A stretch of 64,000 bases of DNA, taken from Arthrobotrys musiformis. Lineage: Eukaryota > Ascomycota > Orbiliomycetes > Orbiliales > Orbiliaceae. The stretch lies in the NCBI GenBank assembly GCA_036971715.1, contig JAVHJL010000007.1, positions 1,488,001 to 1,552,000 on the forward strand, read 5' to 3'. Made by a program: the position numbers and the translations under genes. Under the pieces are notes generated by a model. That model ran no database searches. It had not been told where the DNA came from and was given only the letters and a program-made list of their open reading frames with translations. Shown in pieces: positions 23,437 to 34,820 of the stretch. The number at the start of each line of letters is the position of its first letter. Within the stretch, counting starts at the first letter, position 1.

Positions 23437-24806
23437 TCATCTCCTTCTTCGCACTGGAGAAATCTCAGGCATCGTAGTTTGGGGAGCTAAATACATATTA
23501 GTTCCTATGCCGAACAATCGAAACCTTCTACTCGAACTCACATCGAATATAGGGAAAAGCGCCGGTTTTACCGCCAGAGCAAGCTCTGTGATATCATCTA
23601 GAAACTTCATATCTTCCAAGGCAAATTGTTCTTCGTGTTTGGCTTTAATCGGGGAGAGACCCAGGCGTTCGATCCAAAGATATTGAAGGTTTATATGACG
23701 GCAGATTGATTCTTTCTTTGGGTAATCACCCATATAGCGGTATTTAAGCGTGAGCGACCTAAGTAGAGAACAATTCATCAAGAGATCGTCTAATCCAAGA
23801 TTTTCGCCCCCCATGTTTTCCAATGTGAGAATGCTTATATTCGGAAACCTTGGCCAAAAGAGTTGGGGATCAAGATCCCGAAAAGCCAGGTTGCTTGTTG
23901 TCAAGCGTAATTCTCTTAGCGAATTAATACCCTCTCCGTGTCCGCCGAATAATTGCAAGCCCTCACGGGTTGTAACCCTTTTCATGGAGAGAATCTCAAG
24001 TCGCGGGAAAGGCGCACTTCCTTGGGCTTTGTTGCTAACGGCTTGGCAGTTGGAGCCTCTTTTTGCCATAAACCCCGCATACATGGTTTCTTCGATCTCG
24101 TGCCCTCTCTGGAAATCGAATTCTAAATCAAGCTTCCGTAGTGACTGTGATTGGGCGAATAGGAGCCCACCTACTGAGTAGGCAATGTCCTGGGAAACCC
24201 TTTGCAGAGATATTTCGGAGAGCTTTAGGTCTTCAAAATCAACCGTCTCCCACAGCGGGTCGGGGTCCACAAAGCGGACAATTTCTAATCCCCTCTGTCG
24301 CGGGATCTCCAACCAGGATTCACGGGCCCATGGCGGCAATCTATAGACTTTGTAAGCATGAGAGCTCGAAGAATACCTCAGAAATTCTTACTCCAGAGTG
24401 GCCAGCTGGCCCTCTTTCAATCTTTTTAGTACGGACAGTACGCTAGCATCACGGGCATTAATTCTATAGGGGAAATCATAACGCCAGTACCTTATCCCCC
24501 TAACGATAAAATGACGAATATAGCGGTGGCCCCTATGATGAGAGGACAGCATCGATTCAATCGGACGGTAGCCAACTAGAAAAACCGTTCGGTATAAAAG
24601 CGGCGTAGCGAATTCGTTGAACATCTTACAAACTCGGCATATCGAAACTAGGTCGGTTCTCGTGGGAAATTCCGCCTATAGATAGTAGTTGTGAGCTCAT
24701 AAATATACTGGATGTGCTAATACGCCTCCGGTAGCGTGCCTCTTACTGGGAAAAGTTTGAATATTGCCAACAGGAGTTCGCCTGGAAGGTCCTGGATCAC
24801 AGCCAT
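23437..24806 (-). CDS. F-box protein with leucine-rich region
   Basis: Minus strand, exons 24806-24747, 24675-24392 and 24340-23437, 415 residues. Introns of 71 nt (GTAAGA...CTATAG) and 51 nt (GTAAGA...CTATAG) keep frame. The F-box spans the first splice: MAVIQDLPGELLLAIFKLFP joins AEFPTRTDLVSICRVCKMF, then NEFATPLLYRTVFL. The C-terminal 270 residues are Leu-rich with irregular LxxLxL spacing (RELRLTTSNL, LRSLTLKYRY, LQYLWIERLGL), as in fungal F-box substrate receptors. The F-box would bind Skp1 in an SCF ubiquitin ligase, and the C-terminus would pick the substrate, which is unknown. The ATG at 24806 was chosen because the F-box normally lies near the N-terminus. The frame is open upstream to an ATG at 25238, which would add 144 residues. 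Another F-box gene lies just upstream on the same strand. Confidence 0.85.
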
Positions 24807-25425
24807 TTTCGCATTCAAAGCTCGCTCGCATTCCTTTATCGTTTTCTGTCGCTCCAAATGTACCCCACTAACCCCTCGATGTGCGAGGGGTATTTCTGCA
24901 AATATATAACCGCCACTATTTCCAAGTATGCTATGTCCGTGTAATCCGTATTCGTACGTATCTCTGTGTTGGGTTCTAGGCTTTGCTTCGTATGCGTCTA
25001 TGACGTGTAGCGTACCCATTTTAGTCACCCTCCGTTGGGGCTGTGAGTCAACATGTCGCATCGCTCCATTCCCGATTGGGATCCATACGCATGGGAGTGT
25101 AGAACACAATTGAAAAGTACCGAAATTAGGACGCCCGTAGGTCATCCCGGGCCCGACCTCTGAGTCGGAAATCTGGGGGGGGCCTGAGATTTTTGGGCCT
25201 TCGTTTTCGAAACGATATATTGGTAACCTACCTACCATCAAATCGCTACCGCCTGACCACGACTAACTCAGAATGTCCAGGCCCCTCATCGGAGAGGCTG
25301 ACCAATGAATAATATGCGTCTCTTGAAGACTTTGCAGAGTACCATAACAACTTTATTACAAGAAAGCTATTTAACTAGAGACGCCTAATACACCGGGCCT
25401 GGCGTCGCTGCACGCCTCAAGACGA
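24807..25425. other. spacer between two minus-strand F-box genes
   Basis: Contains the 432-bp open extension (25238-24807) upstream of the F-box start at 24806. The extension's translation has no recognisable domain. It must also hold the promoter of that gene and the 3' end of the gene at 25426. Confidence 0.5.
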
Positions 25426-26355
25426 TCAAATATCCCACCAGGGGGCACTATCTGGATCCAGCTCGCTCCAATCTGATGAGTCATGCGTAGCCGGATCCGC
25501 AGACTCGGTAAATTCCACATATTTTGAGAGCCACCAAATCCTCCTATCCCCTTCGAACCCAGCATTTGTTTCGTACAGACAACTGATCTCTTCGTCCCGC
25601 GCGATCCGGACGCCAAAGGGTTCGTAGCAGTCAAAAATTATCTTGTGAAATACGATAGAGTTCTCAAGATAAAGCTCATATACAACGATCACAAATGCTT
25701 GCGTCGTATCTTCGGAATAGGTCCGTGTTATTCGATCATAAACTTCGCCCCCATAAGCCTTCCTCACCCGTGTAGGGGTGCTAAAATACAGGAGCTCTAT
25801 CAACATTTGCGCGATGTGGCGTACCGCGCAACTTTGTGTCGCGGGATTCAGAAACAACCCATATTTTCCGTCTTCATCCTCCCTAGGATACTTCCTATGT
25901 CGACTTAACCTCCTCCAGTTGTCTTGAAAATTGGGGAACGCCGTAAAATCATCATTTCCCGGAGGCAGAAACGAAGTCGAGTCGAGGATACGGTCAAAGC
26001 AGCTAAAGATTCTGCGGAGGGCGGCCTTTCGTGCCAGGATATCCTCGAATCCCGTGATAGCGAATGGGGCAGCTTTTCGCCAAAATACCGAAATCAAATC
26101 CAGTGCCAGCGGATTTACAGGATGCTTGATGTTCTCTGGCTCAGACCCGTCTAGGTCCGGCGGATGGACGAGCCCTGTCTCCTTATAGAATGCTAGAGTG
26201 GGGGACCCGTGTATTATATCTCTCCACATTTTGCAAACTCGTGCGCAAGTGGTTATAAGGCGTAATGCTGGGATATTTAAAAATATCTGCTCGAGCAGCT
26301 CGGGAATTAGGGATAGTTTATGTTGAGGTACGACTGTACTTTCGTCGAAAGCCAT
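25426..26355 (-). CDS. F-box domain protein
   Basis: Single-exon ORF of 309 residues with an ATG at 26355. Residues about 14-55 form an F-box of the type common in ascomycetes: LIPELLEQIFLNIPALRLI, then TCARVCKMWRDIIHGSP and TLAFYKETGLVHPP. The rest (LISVFWRKAAPFAITG, AQMLIELLYFSTPTRVRKAYGG, WWLSKYVEFTES) follows the pattern of uncharacterised fungal F-box proteins and ends in an acidic tail, SDWSELDPDSAPWWDI. Likely an SCF ubiquitin-ligase substrate adaptor of unknown target. It is tandem with another F-box gene but not close to it in sequence. Confidence 0.85.
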   Translation of the reverse strand: MAFDESTVVPQHKLSLIPELLEQIFLNIPALRLITTCARVCKMWRDIIHGSPTLAFYKETGLVHPPDLDGSEPENIKHPVNPLALDLISVFWRKAAPFAITGFEDILARKAALRRIFSCFDRILDSTSFLPPGNDDFTAFPNFQDNWRRLSRHRKYPREDEDGKYGLFLNPATQSCAVRHIAQMLIELLYFSTPTRVRKAYGGEVYDRITRTYSEDTTQAFVIVVYELYLENSIVFHKIIFDCYEPFGVRIARDEEISCLYETNAGFEGDRRIWWLSKYVEFTESADPATHDSSDWSELDPDSAPWWDI

Positions 26356-28291
26356 TTCCCGATAATTTGGCTATCACTGAGTTGATCGGTCGTGGAGAGT
26401 GGCGTGAATGCCTGATTGGCAACAACAGAAATCTTTTTGTCTATACCCGAAGTTTGGGAGCGTGGTATTAGTATTATCTCTATCGTATGAGTTGAGAGCA
26501 AATCGGGACGAGAGCCATACTGCGAATATCTAAGCCGGGTCTTTATAGGTAAGCTCATATAACGAAGCCCCGCTTTTGCTAGGCGGCTGCGCCGGCTGCC
26601 TACCCACCCTCAAGAAAAAAGAATCAACTATTCCGAAATTGATGTACTATATTGCTAGATCAATTTTTGTCGAACCTTTTAAACCATTGCAAACCGAGAT
26701 AAAGTGGTTTTGTTGGAATAATTCGCGAGACCAGAATAATTCAACTCTATTATTTATTTTCTTAGTTATAGTTGGTACTAATTTTGATAAGTTTACTAAT
26801 GTATAGGAACTGCTTTAGCAAATCTCTGTTAAAGTCAAGACTCTCGTATCAAGCAATGGGGTACTGTTCTTAAAAAACAATGCCATCTTATAACCTTATA
26901 GCCTTTACATAAAATTCCACTGATACTGTAATACAGCATATCGTTTTCCTATAAGACTGCTGGCTTCCAAACCGTCTGAACAGGCTGGATGTGCACTAAT
27001 TGCAATAGCATTACCATACTAGCGGGCTCTACAACGCGAGAGCCAAGTAATACCGTTCCTTCAGCTTGGGTATGATCAGATGCTAACTATAAATTCATCC
27101 TTGATGAGGAATGATTGAATGCTTAATAATCGTGACCACCGACACTTCGACACAGCTGTGCAACTGTGGTGGCACAGTTGCACAGCTGTGTCGGGTCCAC
27201 TCGATATCTTGCATATTTTCCTAGGCCTAATCCAAGAAGTGGTCTACAAGTTAACGGAGCTAGCGGCTCAGCACCTGCAAGCTCGTGGGGCCGACTAAGG
27301 ATCACTTGCAGTGGCCTACCTGACCGTGAGTTGTTAGTCTTGGCGTGGGCAGAATACGGGCCGGATGCGGTAACCGAAGCGAGGAACCCTGTGTCACCTT
27401 CTGCACGGAGCCCTGGCCCCATAACTGCCAAGGCCGCTCAATCTGCAATATCCTGCCCGGTCCAGTCCTGTATTTACTTCAATGGGGCTGGTGGGGTTAC
27501 CATTGATCGTTCGCGCCGCTCATGTGGAATCCGACAGCTAGATCCGTGTCACCCTGCCTGAGTATCTTTATACAGAACAAGCGTTCGAGAGCGATTGTGC
27601 AAAGAGCAGAAGCCCCAGATAAAGTCTAGTTGGAGTCGTGGTATACGCAGCTTAAGCATATATCCTGCTGGCAAATTTAAGGATCAAAAGAATCGATACC
27701 TATAGAAGCGCTAGGATAGTGACCAGTTCGCAATTGTCGATGAATATATTCGAATAATCGTCCGAACATGACATTCTTTGATCATAGGAGGCCATCCGAA
27801 ACCCCGAATCTAATAAACAGATGGCAGCCCCTAGCCCCGCACACGCGAACAGGCCGGCAACCGACTAACTCCTTTTAGCCCGTTTACGACCCTTCTAGGG
27901 AAGAAAATTGAATGACTAAGTGTATATCACTAAGATCCCCGCTTATATGGCTGCTGCCCTCGAGTTGCGCAGCCCTATCAAGGAGGCGCAAGACGTCGAA
28001 CCATCTAAAGTTACATGTAGGCCCCAAACGAAAGTCTGGGCTCCGGTTCTTGAACGCCCCGACTGGTGCGTGTCTCCGATTACATCTTCTGCGTGATTTT
28101 CCAAAATGCACGACCAATTGCTTCAGGTGGGAATTGTTGATCCAATTCTTGTATAATTTCGTTCTTCACCCCAACTGAGGGTAGCCCAAGGTTCAAAGAC
28201 TGATTCGAGGTCGCGTACCTCGAGGTACCATTTCTCTCAACGCCGCAAACTCTAGACCTCTCTGAGGCCTAGCCTCAAATTCTCGACCAAC
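26356..28291. other. intergenic region with AT-rich patch and a perfect inverted repeat
   Basis: About 1.9 kb upstream of both the minus-strand F-box gene and the plus-strand kelch gene. An AT-rich patch runs from about 26620 to 26970. A 21-bp inverted repeat sits at 27148-27193. The ORFs at 27123-27561 are on both strands and show no domain. Confidence 0.5.
27148..27193. repeat. perfect 21-bp inverted repeat with 4-nt loop
   Basis: Left arm 27148-27168 (CGACACAGCTGTGCAACTGTG), loop GTGG, right arm 27173-27193, exactly complementary. It would form a very stable hairpin in RNA or a cruciform in DNA. It lies over 700 bp from any called gene, so it is not an obvious terminator. Confidence 0.9.
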
Positions 28292-30557
28292 ATGCCGACC
28301 GCGCCCACTATTTTCAACACTGTTCTTTCTATTTTATTGCTGGTCGTACCTTTCGCCGTCGAAGGGTACAATCAAACAGGTCTCGATCCGATCTACAATT
28401 TTTGTAAGAGGTATCAACACCAAAGTGAGTCGCTCCCGCGGGGCTGTTCGTTCTAACTTTTGAGCTAACATGGTCCATTCTCGCAAAGGCGCAATCACAT
28501 CAAATACCTTATTTATCGATGGCGGAACGATGTGGTTCCACGACCCAATATTATGGGGGAACGCGACACCAGGAATCAGTATATCATTCTTCGTTCATCT
28601 AGCATAACCAGGATTACTAATATCGTGCATAGATACATATTTGATCGCGACCGATATGTCCAAGAGTTGGGAATGGAGAAACAATACTGTTTCGCAAACT
28701 CTGATAAACAAGACTCGTGAAGCCGATAGAACCGCCGGTTACGTCCCGTCTCTCAACGAAGGAGCACTCTGGCCGAATACGAATCAAACCTATCTCTACC
28801 TCTATGGAGGGACAGTAAATTCTAGCTTAAGTGGCTTCCGGCCATATACCCCACCCAAACCGGATAATGAAGTCCTGTGGAGATACGATATCGCGAAAGA
28901 ATTTTGGCAACCAATCACCAACGGGACTAGAGGGATTACTAGGGCATCATCCGGAGGCAGCGTCGTGGTTCCTTACCTTAATAAGGCATACTATCTCGGT
29001 GGCATCCTCGACCAAGGGTCTACTAATGAAACAGGAAACCTTGCAAGCCCGCGATTTCTCGATGGTATGTTGGAGTTCGATTTTGACACTGAATCTCTGC
29101 GCAATATTTCGACAGATGGGCTTGGGAATAGGGCGAGGGCGTATTCTGAAATGGTTTATATACCAGGGTACGGTTCTGGCAAGGAAAAACAAGGCATACT
29201 GATCGTAATTGGGGGGGAAGTGAAAGATAGCCAACTCGTAGATGTCGGCAATAACCGAAGAGGCGACCCAGTATGTTTCCCATTCGCTGGGTCTATAAAG
29301 CAATCTACAACACTGTGAGGGAGGATCGACCCACTCCGGCCTCCTTTTAACTTGATTGTTTTCGGCGTCATTTGGCGACCAACCGGCTTTGAATCTCTAG
29401 TTCTAGGAAGACTAATCAGGGAGTCAAATTTAGGTAGTGATGTCTGAGATTGCTATATTCGATATTGCCAGTGAGACGTGGCATGTCCAACCAGCTAGCG
29501 GTAAATCCTACCAGATCCCCCAGTCCCGGACAGATCACTGTATCGTCGTCGCCTCCGCGCCGGATAATTCCAGCCACAATATGTAGGGCCTATGCTAAAG
29601 CTGATATTTCTGTGAGGGTGGGTTCGACGCTAATACTTCTAGAAGATACCTGTACGGTGGAGCGAACTTCGGCCAGAATCGACTACTTGACGATGCTTGG
29701 ATATTATCATTGCCGAGTTTTCAATGGATTAAAGTGCGTATACCCCGCCAACTACCCAGTGAGCGGTGCTAAGGGCATTCTAGATTTTTGAAGGGCAGTC
29801 GCCGAGGTACGGTATGACCTGTCACATAGCCCCCCAGGGTCGCCAGATGATAACCGTAGGGGGGCTCGGCGATGTCTATACTGCAAACGTGAACGATAGT
29901 AACTGTGACTGGGAACTTAAGTCGGTTGCCGTGTACGATTTAACGAATTTAACGTGGTCAAGCATTTACCATGCAGATTTCCCGCCGTATTCCGTGCCGA
30001 TTGAAGTGGTCCAGTACATCGGTGGAACGTAAGTCTCTATTAGCCCGAAAGCCGATTTTGGTCTAACAATCGCTCAAAGCCCGCAAGGATTCGCCAATAT
30101 CACGGCGCCGCTCTGGAGAGGGTGGGCTACACAGGAAATCAAAGAATTATTCGTGAACGAACCTTCACCAAAGCCAAATACAGGTGCGATAATCGGAGGT
30201 ATTCTCGGCGGCATTACTGGACTCTGTATCCTGGCCGTGATATTCCGGTACGCATATCGTGCGAGGATTCCGATGATGGATACACCAATACCACCTGCCC
30301 CCAGCGCGGAGGGCTGGGCTAAACCGGAACTCGAAGCTACTGAAGCGAAGACTGAGCCGAGAAGCGACAATGGCCATCCCATAGTTTACCACGAAGTCGG
30401 CGAGGTAGGCCTAGTTGAGGCACCGGCTGGAGAGGTACACGTGGAATTGCCAGCTGGAAGTATACTAGCGGAACTACCGGCTGGGGAAACTCGGGCTGTG
30501 GATGGTGTAGGGGTAACATCGAACTCTTCTGGAGAGCACACGCCCTCCATAACGTAG
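28292..30557 (+). CDS. kelch-repeat type I membrane protein
   Basis: Seven exons: 28292-28424, 28489-28578, 28633-29270, 29434-29582, 29643-29733, 29799-30028 and 30080-30557, 602 residues and intact. Introns of 64, 54, 163, 60, 65 and 51 nt show branch-like TACTAAT/CTAAC in most cases. The N-terminal signal peptide (TVLSILLLVVPFAVEG) is followed by a series of kelch blades marked by GG doublets (LFIDGGTMWF, LYLYGGTVNSS, AYYLGGILDQG, LIVIGGEVKD, RYLYGGANFGQ, MITVGGLGDV, QYIGGT). A transmembrane helix, GAIIGGILGGITGLCILAVIF, precedes a cytoplasmic tail with three PAG(E/S) repeats. This is the usual layout of fungal cell-surface kelch proteins, whose beta-propeller is thought to bind partners or cell-wall material. 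Intron 5 uses donor GTGCGT; a later GTGAGC donor would keep a family-like VYPANYP but would need a one-base shift. Confidence 0.85.
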
Positions 30558-31034
30558 TACTTTGTAGTTCATATCTTTCTGTTCACCAACCTCACCGCGC
30601 CAATGTAAGGGTTAGCGATCTTCTCTCGTCTAAGCGGGGTGTAGGGTCAGCAAGAAGAAAAACTAATTTAAAAAAAGTTATAATTATACTAGTCTAACAA
30701 TTCTTATAAGTCCACGGGTTTAGCTATTAGTTATGCAGTAATACTATCACCACATAGTCTTTCATTTTCCAAACACTAGAAATGATCTTATAAAACGTGG
30801 CCACTAATCTGCAGCGAGGTTAGTCGCTTCTAGCCGGCCTAAAACCTCCGTCTTTGCAGCATGCAGCAGGCGTTGATAAATAAGAAGACACTATTATACT
30901 AGGCTACCTTCTGAGAACCACTAACATGCCCTCCCCCGTCCCAGGCGTTCATGTAGGGTTCCTTCACCGGAAATCATCTTGCCCAAAATGGTCGGAAGAT
31001 CTTCTCCTGTCTTTGAAAAACCCGGTGACATATC
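30558..31034. other. intergenic region, no gene seen
   Basis: About 480 bp, AT-rich near 30655-30720, between the kelch gene's 3' end and the 3' end of the minus-strand ORF at 31035. Nothing recognisable. Confidence 0.5.
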
Positions 31035-31646
31035 TCAGGCTCTGAGACACTTCAGTTTCGGCAGTCTCGCGCCCCTCACGGATAAAATCGCCCCCATCAT
31101 CTCGGCGATAACTTCGCGGTTGGCGGTTTCATTTTGAAAATCGGCCGGGATATTCACAGCTATTAAGGTGAGCCCCGCCGGTATATCGTCGCGCAGCATG
31201 TAGGTACCACCATCCTCAGTGTTGAAGATTCTCGTGTAGGGCGTTTGTATGTTAGCAAGGCTAAGGGACTCGCGAAAGCCCAAATTCAAGCCTGGGCAGT
31301 GTACACCATCGAAAATTTGGGTTCCCTCGGTACAATAGTTGAAACTGAGCGAATAGAGCGCTTCTTTGCGTTTCGATAAGGCTGTGTGCACACTCGGGTT
31401 GTAATCTTCGACGCCCCCGGAAGCACTTATATAGAAAGTTCGAAGCGCTTTGCAAGTCTCCAAGACCAGGAGGTATACCGACATCGATATGTCGATCAAC
31501 ATTAAGCGCGATACCGAAGATTGATCTTTGATCTGGCTCAATTCTTCCATGAGATATTTGCGATAGGTTGGATTTAAATTTGCGTGCATCCAGAGCTCCG
31601 GATTTACGATGTCGTCTATATCCTCTGTATATTCAATATTCTGCAC
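31035..31646 (-). CDS. unrecognised ORF, possibly partial
   Basis: An open frame of about 203 residues on the minus strand. It continues slightly upstream to a TGA near 31675, with no ATG before residue 20. The translation looks protein-like (MLIDISMSVYLLVLETCKALRTFYISASGG, LYSLSFNYCTEGTQIF). Its Leu-rich pattern recalls the C-terminal half of fungal F-box/LRR proteins, but no F-box was found upstream. It is either a fragment of such a gene or the last exon of one whose first exons I could not place. No function is proposed. Confidence 0.4.
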   Translation of the reverse strand: MQNIEYTEDIDDIVNPELWMHANLNPTYRKYLMEELSQIKDQSSVSRLMLIDISMSVYLLVLETCKALRTFYISASGGVEDYNPSVHTALSKRKEALYSLSFNYCTEGTQIFDGVHCPGLNLGFRESLSLANIQTPYTRIFNTEDGGTYMLRDDIPAGLTLIAVNIPADFQNETANREVIAEMMGAILSVRGARLPKLKCLRA

Positions 31647-32624
31647 AGTGTACTCATAACTCCGCCTTTCAAATCAGCTTAGAAGTAAAGCTTGTCTTCG
31701 TTTCTACACTAGCTATAGCTATCGTAATAATAGGGCAGTCTTGCCACCTGCTACGCATGTACACCTCGACAATTAAAAAAAGAAAAAGGATCCTGTCACA
31801 AAGTCGCTGCAATGGGATCTACGGAGCCTTGAATGGCAATATCCTCTAAGTTGCCATCTGGTTGAACTCTTAAGATCTTTGTGCACAGATACAGACGCCG
31901 TTAACTTTAAATTCGAGGCCGTCAAGGCGACAACACAGCCGGCTGCGAGCCGCCCAAAACACGCTTACCTCTGCGGGGTGTCAGTGCAGGGAAGACTAAT
32001 TCGGACCGTATCGTGCCCACCGAGAAGTGGGTCTGGCTCACTAGTTGGACGTGGACCCGCACGGCCATGCAAGACCCACTCCCAATCCAAAACCTCAGAT
32101 CAGTGCTACGTCGCCCCGCAGCCGACAAACTAGAAATTTCGGAGCCAGTCAAGCTGTCTCCCAACCGGCTCGGCGATGCATGCAAGGCTGATTTAAATTC
32201 AGGGGCTGAGCTCTCCGCACACGGGGCAGAATTACAGTTACCACGAATTCAGGTTTCTTGCTGAATAGCTGTCTGGCACCCGCTCCCTAAATTAAGTAGT
32301 TACGAGATGTAATCACTTTTTTGGGAGCGACCGCCCCCAGGGTCTGCATATCATATCTGTGATGCATATGTCGCCAAGATTGCAGCAGCCGGGATGGTTT
32401 TATTTCGAGGTAATCGCGCGAATTTCCCAGGATTCAAATCAATTGGATCCGGCGCAGATTGGTCACTGTTGCTGCAGATGAATTCACGTAGCCACAGCCA
32501 GAACCTCGATACTTCAACGTGATAAGAAGCCTACCATACCCACGAGAGGGTGTATTCTTCCCCCTCCTTTGCACCCAAATAAGCACGAACCAAGCTATCA
32601 ACAAATCCTCGTCTTCTGCTCAAA
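31647..32624. other. intergenic region, no gene seen
   Basis: About 1 kb upstream of the 731-residue membrane protein. ORFs on both strands at 31879-32264 overlap each other and lack domain features. Probable promoter of the gene at 32625. Confidence 0.5.
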
Positions 32625-34820
32625 ATGGCGGAGACTATAGAGGGAACCATTGCTCCTCCCCCCCAAGACTCGTTGTCTATCAGCCTTACCGACGTCAACG
32701 GAAGCCAACACGCTGTACAGACTCCTCAGCCGACCTCCTCAGATGTAGAACACCAGGCCGGAGGGCTGTGCGTGGCCGCAATATCAGGAAGACGCCCTGC
32801 ACGGGGATTTGTTAGGGCTATCGGTCGGTACGGAATAGTCATAGGGGCCCTTGGGACACTCATCCTTGCTGGCACCTCCATTTTCCTCGTGATCTTCTGG
32901 CAGAAATCAATTCAGGCGCAGAGCGGCTTGGTCAACGGACCCGTACACGACATTTTGCGGAAAGATTGGGCAACCCGTGTGGTCACAATCACCTCCGTCT
33001 TCATCCGCCTTGCCATCTCCTTTCAGGCCTCTTTAGCTGTGGCGATGATTGCTTCTGTTTTTCTTGAATCAGTGGGCTGTCGCCCGGCCGAAATTGCAGA
33101 ATTCTCCATCATAAGATGCATCAACTCAGGACCACCAACTGCAATCTTACTGATGAAGCGCCGGTTCCGAAGCATGACTTCAGTATTTTACGCCACCATC
33201 GTGCTGCTCAGCCTCCTATCCGGAATACTATCCCAACTTACATCCACGGTTCTGCTTACGGACTTTGGGCCCGCTAGGATTCTAGGGAATTCCAGTCAAA
33301 TTTCCGTGGCCTACGGTGTAGCCTCCGAGTTTGAGCTGGTATCCAACGTCGCGAGGTCCCTACCCCGGGCCTTTCCGAGGTTCGCAGAGTTCACCGAGGC
33401 CGGGAACAACAGTGAGCAAGTGGTAGACACTGGCTCGACGTTCCGGGCGTATTTGCCGATCGAGTCAGCGGCACAAAGATCCAGTCTTCGAGAATACAGC
33501 GGGCCTGCCGAGCTGATCAACTCTCGGGTCGTTTGTATTCGGCCAAAGATAACGAATTTTCGAGTAGAAGATGTTGACTCCGGCATCTCCGTAGAAATAA
33601 ATGGCAACTTCGATTGGGATGATACCGCTTTAATTGAGAAGTGCGGCTGCAACCCCCAGCAGGTTTATTTCAGCTGTGCTGTCCCTATAAATGTCGGACC
33701 CCCAGGCAAGTGGGCAATATCGATTTGCGATCAGCAGATTTATGGCTGGATATACTCGGGGATAAAGTACAATTCACGTTCAAATACGAGGACATTTCTT
33801 GTAGTGAATTCTACGGGTTCACAAGAGGCTTTGCTTTCTCTCGACCGTTTCCCTTTTAGTAAAACCAATAGAAAGATACCAGCCCCTTGGACACGAATAG
33901 CTAATGAACAGGGTTCTCTAGAATTGAGTATGTGTTGGTCTAACATAGGGACATATAGTCATACGATCACAGCGTCAGCCAAGGAGGATGGAATAGAACC
34001 GCAGTTAGTCTGGGATAAAGCTACTAGGAGCTATAGTGTAAACGATATTGTCAATATGCTCGGAGCCGGCCAAACGAGGGCCACGAATCAGGAAAGAGGG
34101 ATTATGAACCTTCAGGAAGATGGAGAATGGAAGACCCCGTATGGAGACACGTCGGGATCAGAGATGGAGGAGGAATTCAGCCAAGCATACACCTACATTG
34201 GCAGGGCCCTTGGGGATATCTTCTCCGAGTCGGATGCTCTAGTGCCAGAGATCTATCCGTACCCTGACCCTACGCTACATAGAGTGCATAGCATCATGTT
34301 TAACAGTATTATCACTAGCACTGGGAACCCTGCGCTCGCCCTACAAGCACTATTAACTACCCTACAACAGATGCTCTTCCTTGAGTGGCTACCGGTTTTC
34401 ACCGTCAGTGGTTCTTGTTCAATGGTCTTTTCGTTTGCGGTAAACGCTCCAGTCCGTCAGACGGGCTTGTTGATAATCATCGGCAACAATCTTCTGCATT
34501 TTTTACTATTTACAGCTAGTTTTCTCTTATTCTTTCGGAAGACTTCTGTTTCGCTTCTAGGAGACTCCTGGTCAGCTGTATCACAAATAGTCTCTCCGGA
34601 CACATTACCCCTAGTGCGAGGTGCGACCGAGTTGACGGATAAAGAGGTTTCCATATGGTTAAGGAAGGACGACGCGCATTTGCGAAAGACAATCGTGTGC
34701 TATCTGGCTGACGTCGATCGGAGCGAAGCCCGGTACGAGCCCGAGACGGCAAAGGAACTGAGACGGCGCCAAAAGTTCCACACGTTAGGATTGAGATCTG
34801 ATGGAAGACTGGAAACCTGA
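32625..34820 (+). CDS. fungal-specific large membrane protein, unknown function
   Basis: Uninterrupted 731-residue ORF with an ATG at 32625. The N-terminal 60 residues are polar. Hydrophobic segments lie at about 68-92 (YGIVIGALGTLILAGTSIFLVIF), 119-148 (two back-to-back stretches around VFIRLAISFQASLAVAMIASVFLES) and 186-212 (SVFYATIVLLSLLSGILSQL). A region of about 370 residues follows, probably extracytoplasmic, with Cys residues (KCGCNPQQVYFSC) and N-glycosylation sites. Near the C-terminus there are further segments (PVFTVSGSCSMVFSFAV; LLIIIGNNLLHFLLFTASFLLFF) and a basic tail. This N-terminal cluster, big ectodomain and C-terminal membrane layout is shared with the genes at 14033, 16417 and 44675, but sequence similarity to them is slight by eye. 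Uncharacterised family. Confidence 0.85.
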   Translation: MAETIEGTIAPPPQDSLSISLTDVNGSQHAVQTPQPTSSDVEHQAGGLCVAAISGRRPARGFVRAIGRYGIVIGALGTLILAGTSIFLVIFWQKSIQAQSGLVNGPVHDILRKDWATRVVTITSVFIRLAISFQASLAVAMIASVFLESVGCRPAEIAEFSIIRCINSGPPTAILLMKRRFRSMTSVFYATIVLLSLLSGILSQLTSTVLLTDFGPARILGNSSQISVAYGVASEFELVSNVARSLPRAFPRFAEFTEAGNNSEQVVDTGSTFRAYLPIESAAQRSSLREYSGPAELINSRVVCIRPKITNFRVEDVDSGISVEINGNFDWDDTALIEKCGCNPQQVYFSCAVPINVGPPGKWAISICDQQIYGWIYSGIKYNSRSNTRTFLVVNSTGSQEALLSLDRFPFSKTNRKIPAPWTRIANEQGSLELSMCWSNIGTYSHTITASAKEDGIEPQLVWDKATRSYSVNDIVNMLGAGQTRATNQERGIMNLQEDGEWKTPYGDTSGSEMEEEFSQAYTYIGRALGDIFSESDALVPEIYPYPDPTLHRVHSIMFNSIITSTGNPALALQALLTTLQQMLFLEWLPVFTVSGSCSMVFSFAVNAPVRQTGLLIIIGNNLLHFLLFTASFLLFFRKTSVSLLGDSWSAVSQIVSPDTLPLVRGATELTDKEVSIWLRKDDAHLRKTIVCYLADVDRSEARYEPETAKELRRRQKFHTLGLRSDGRLET

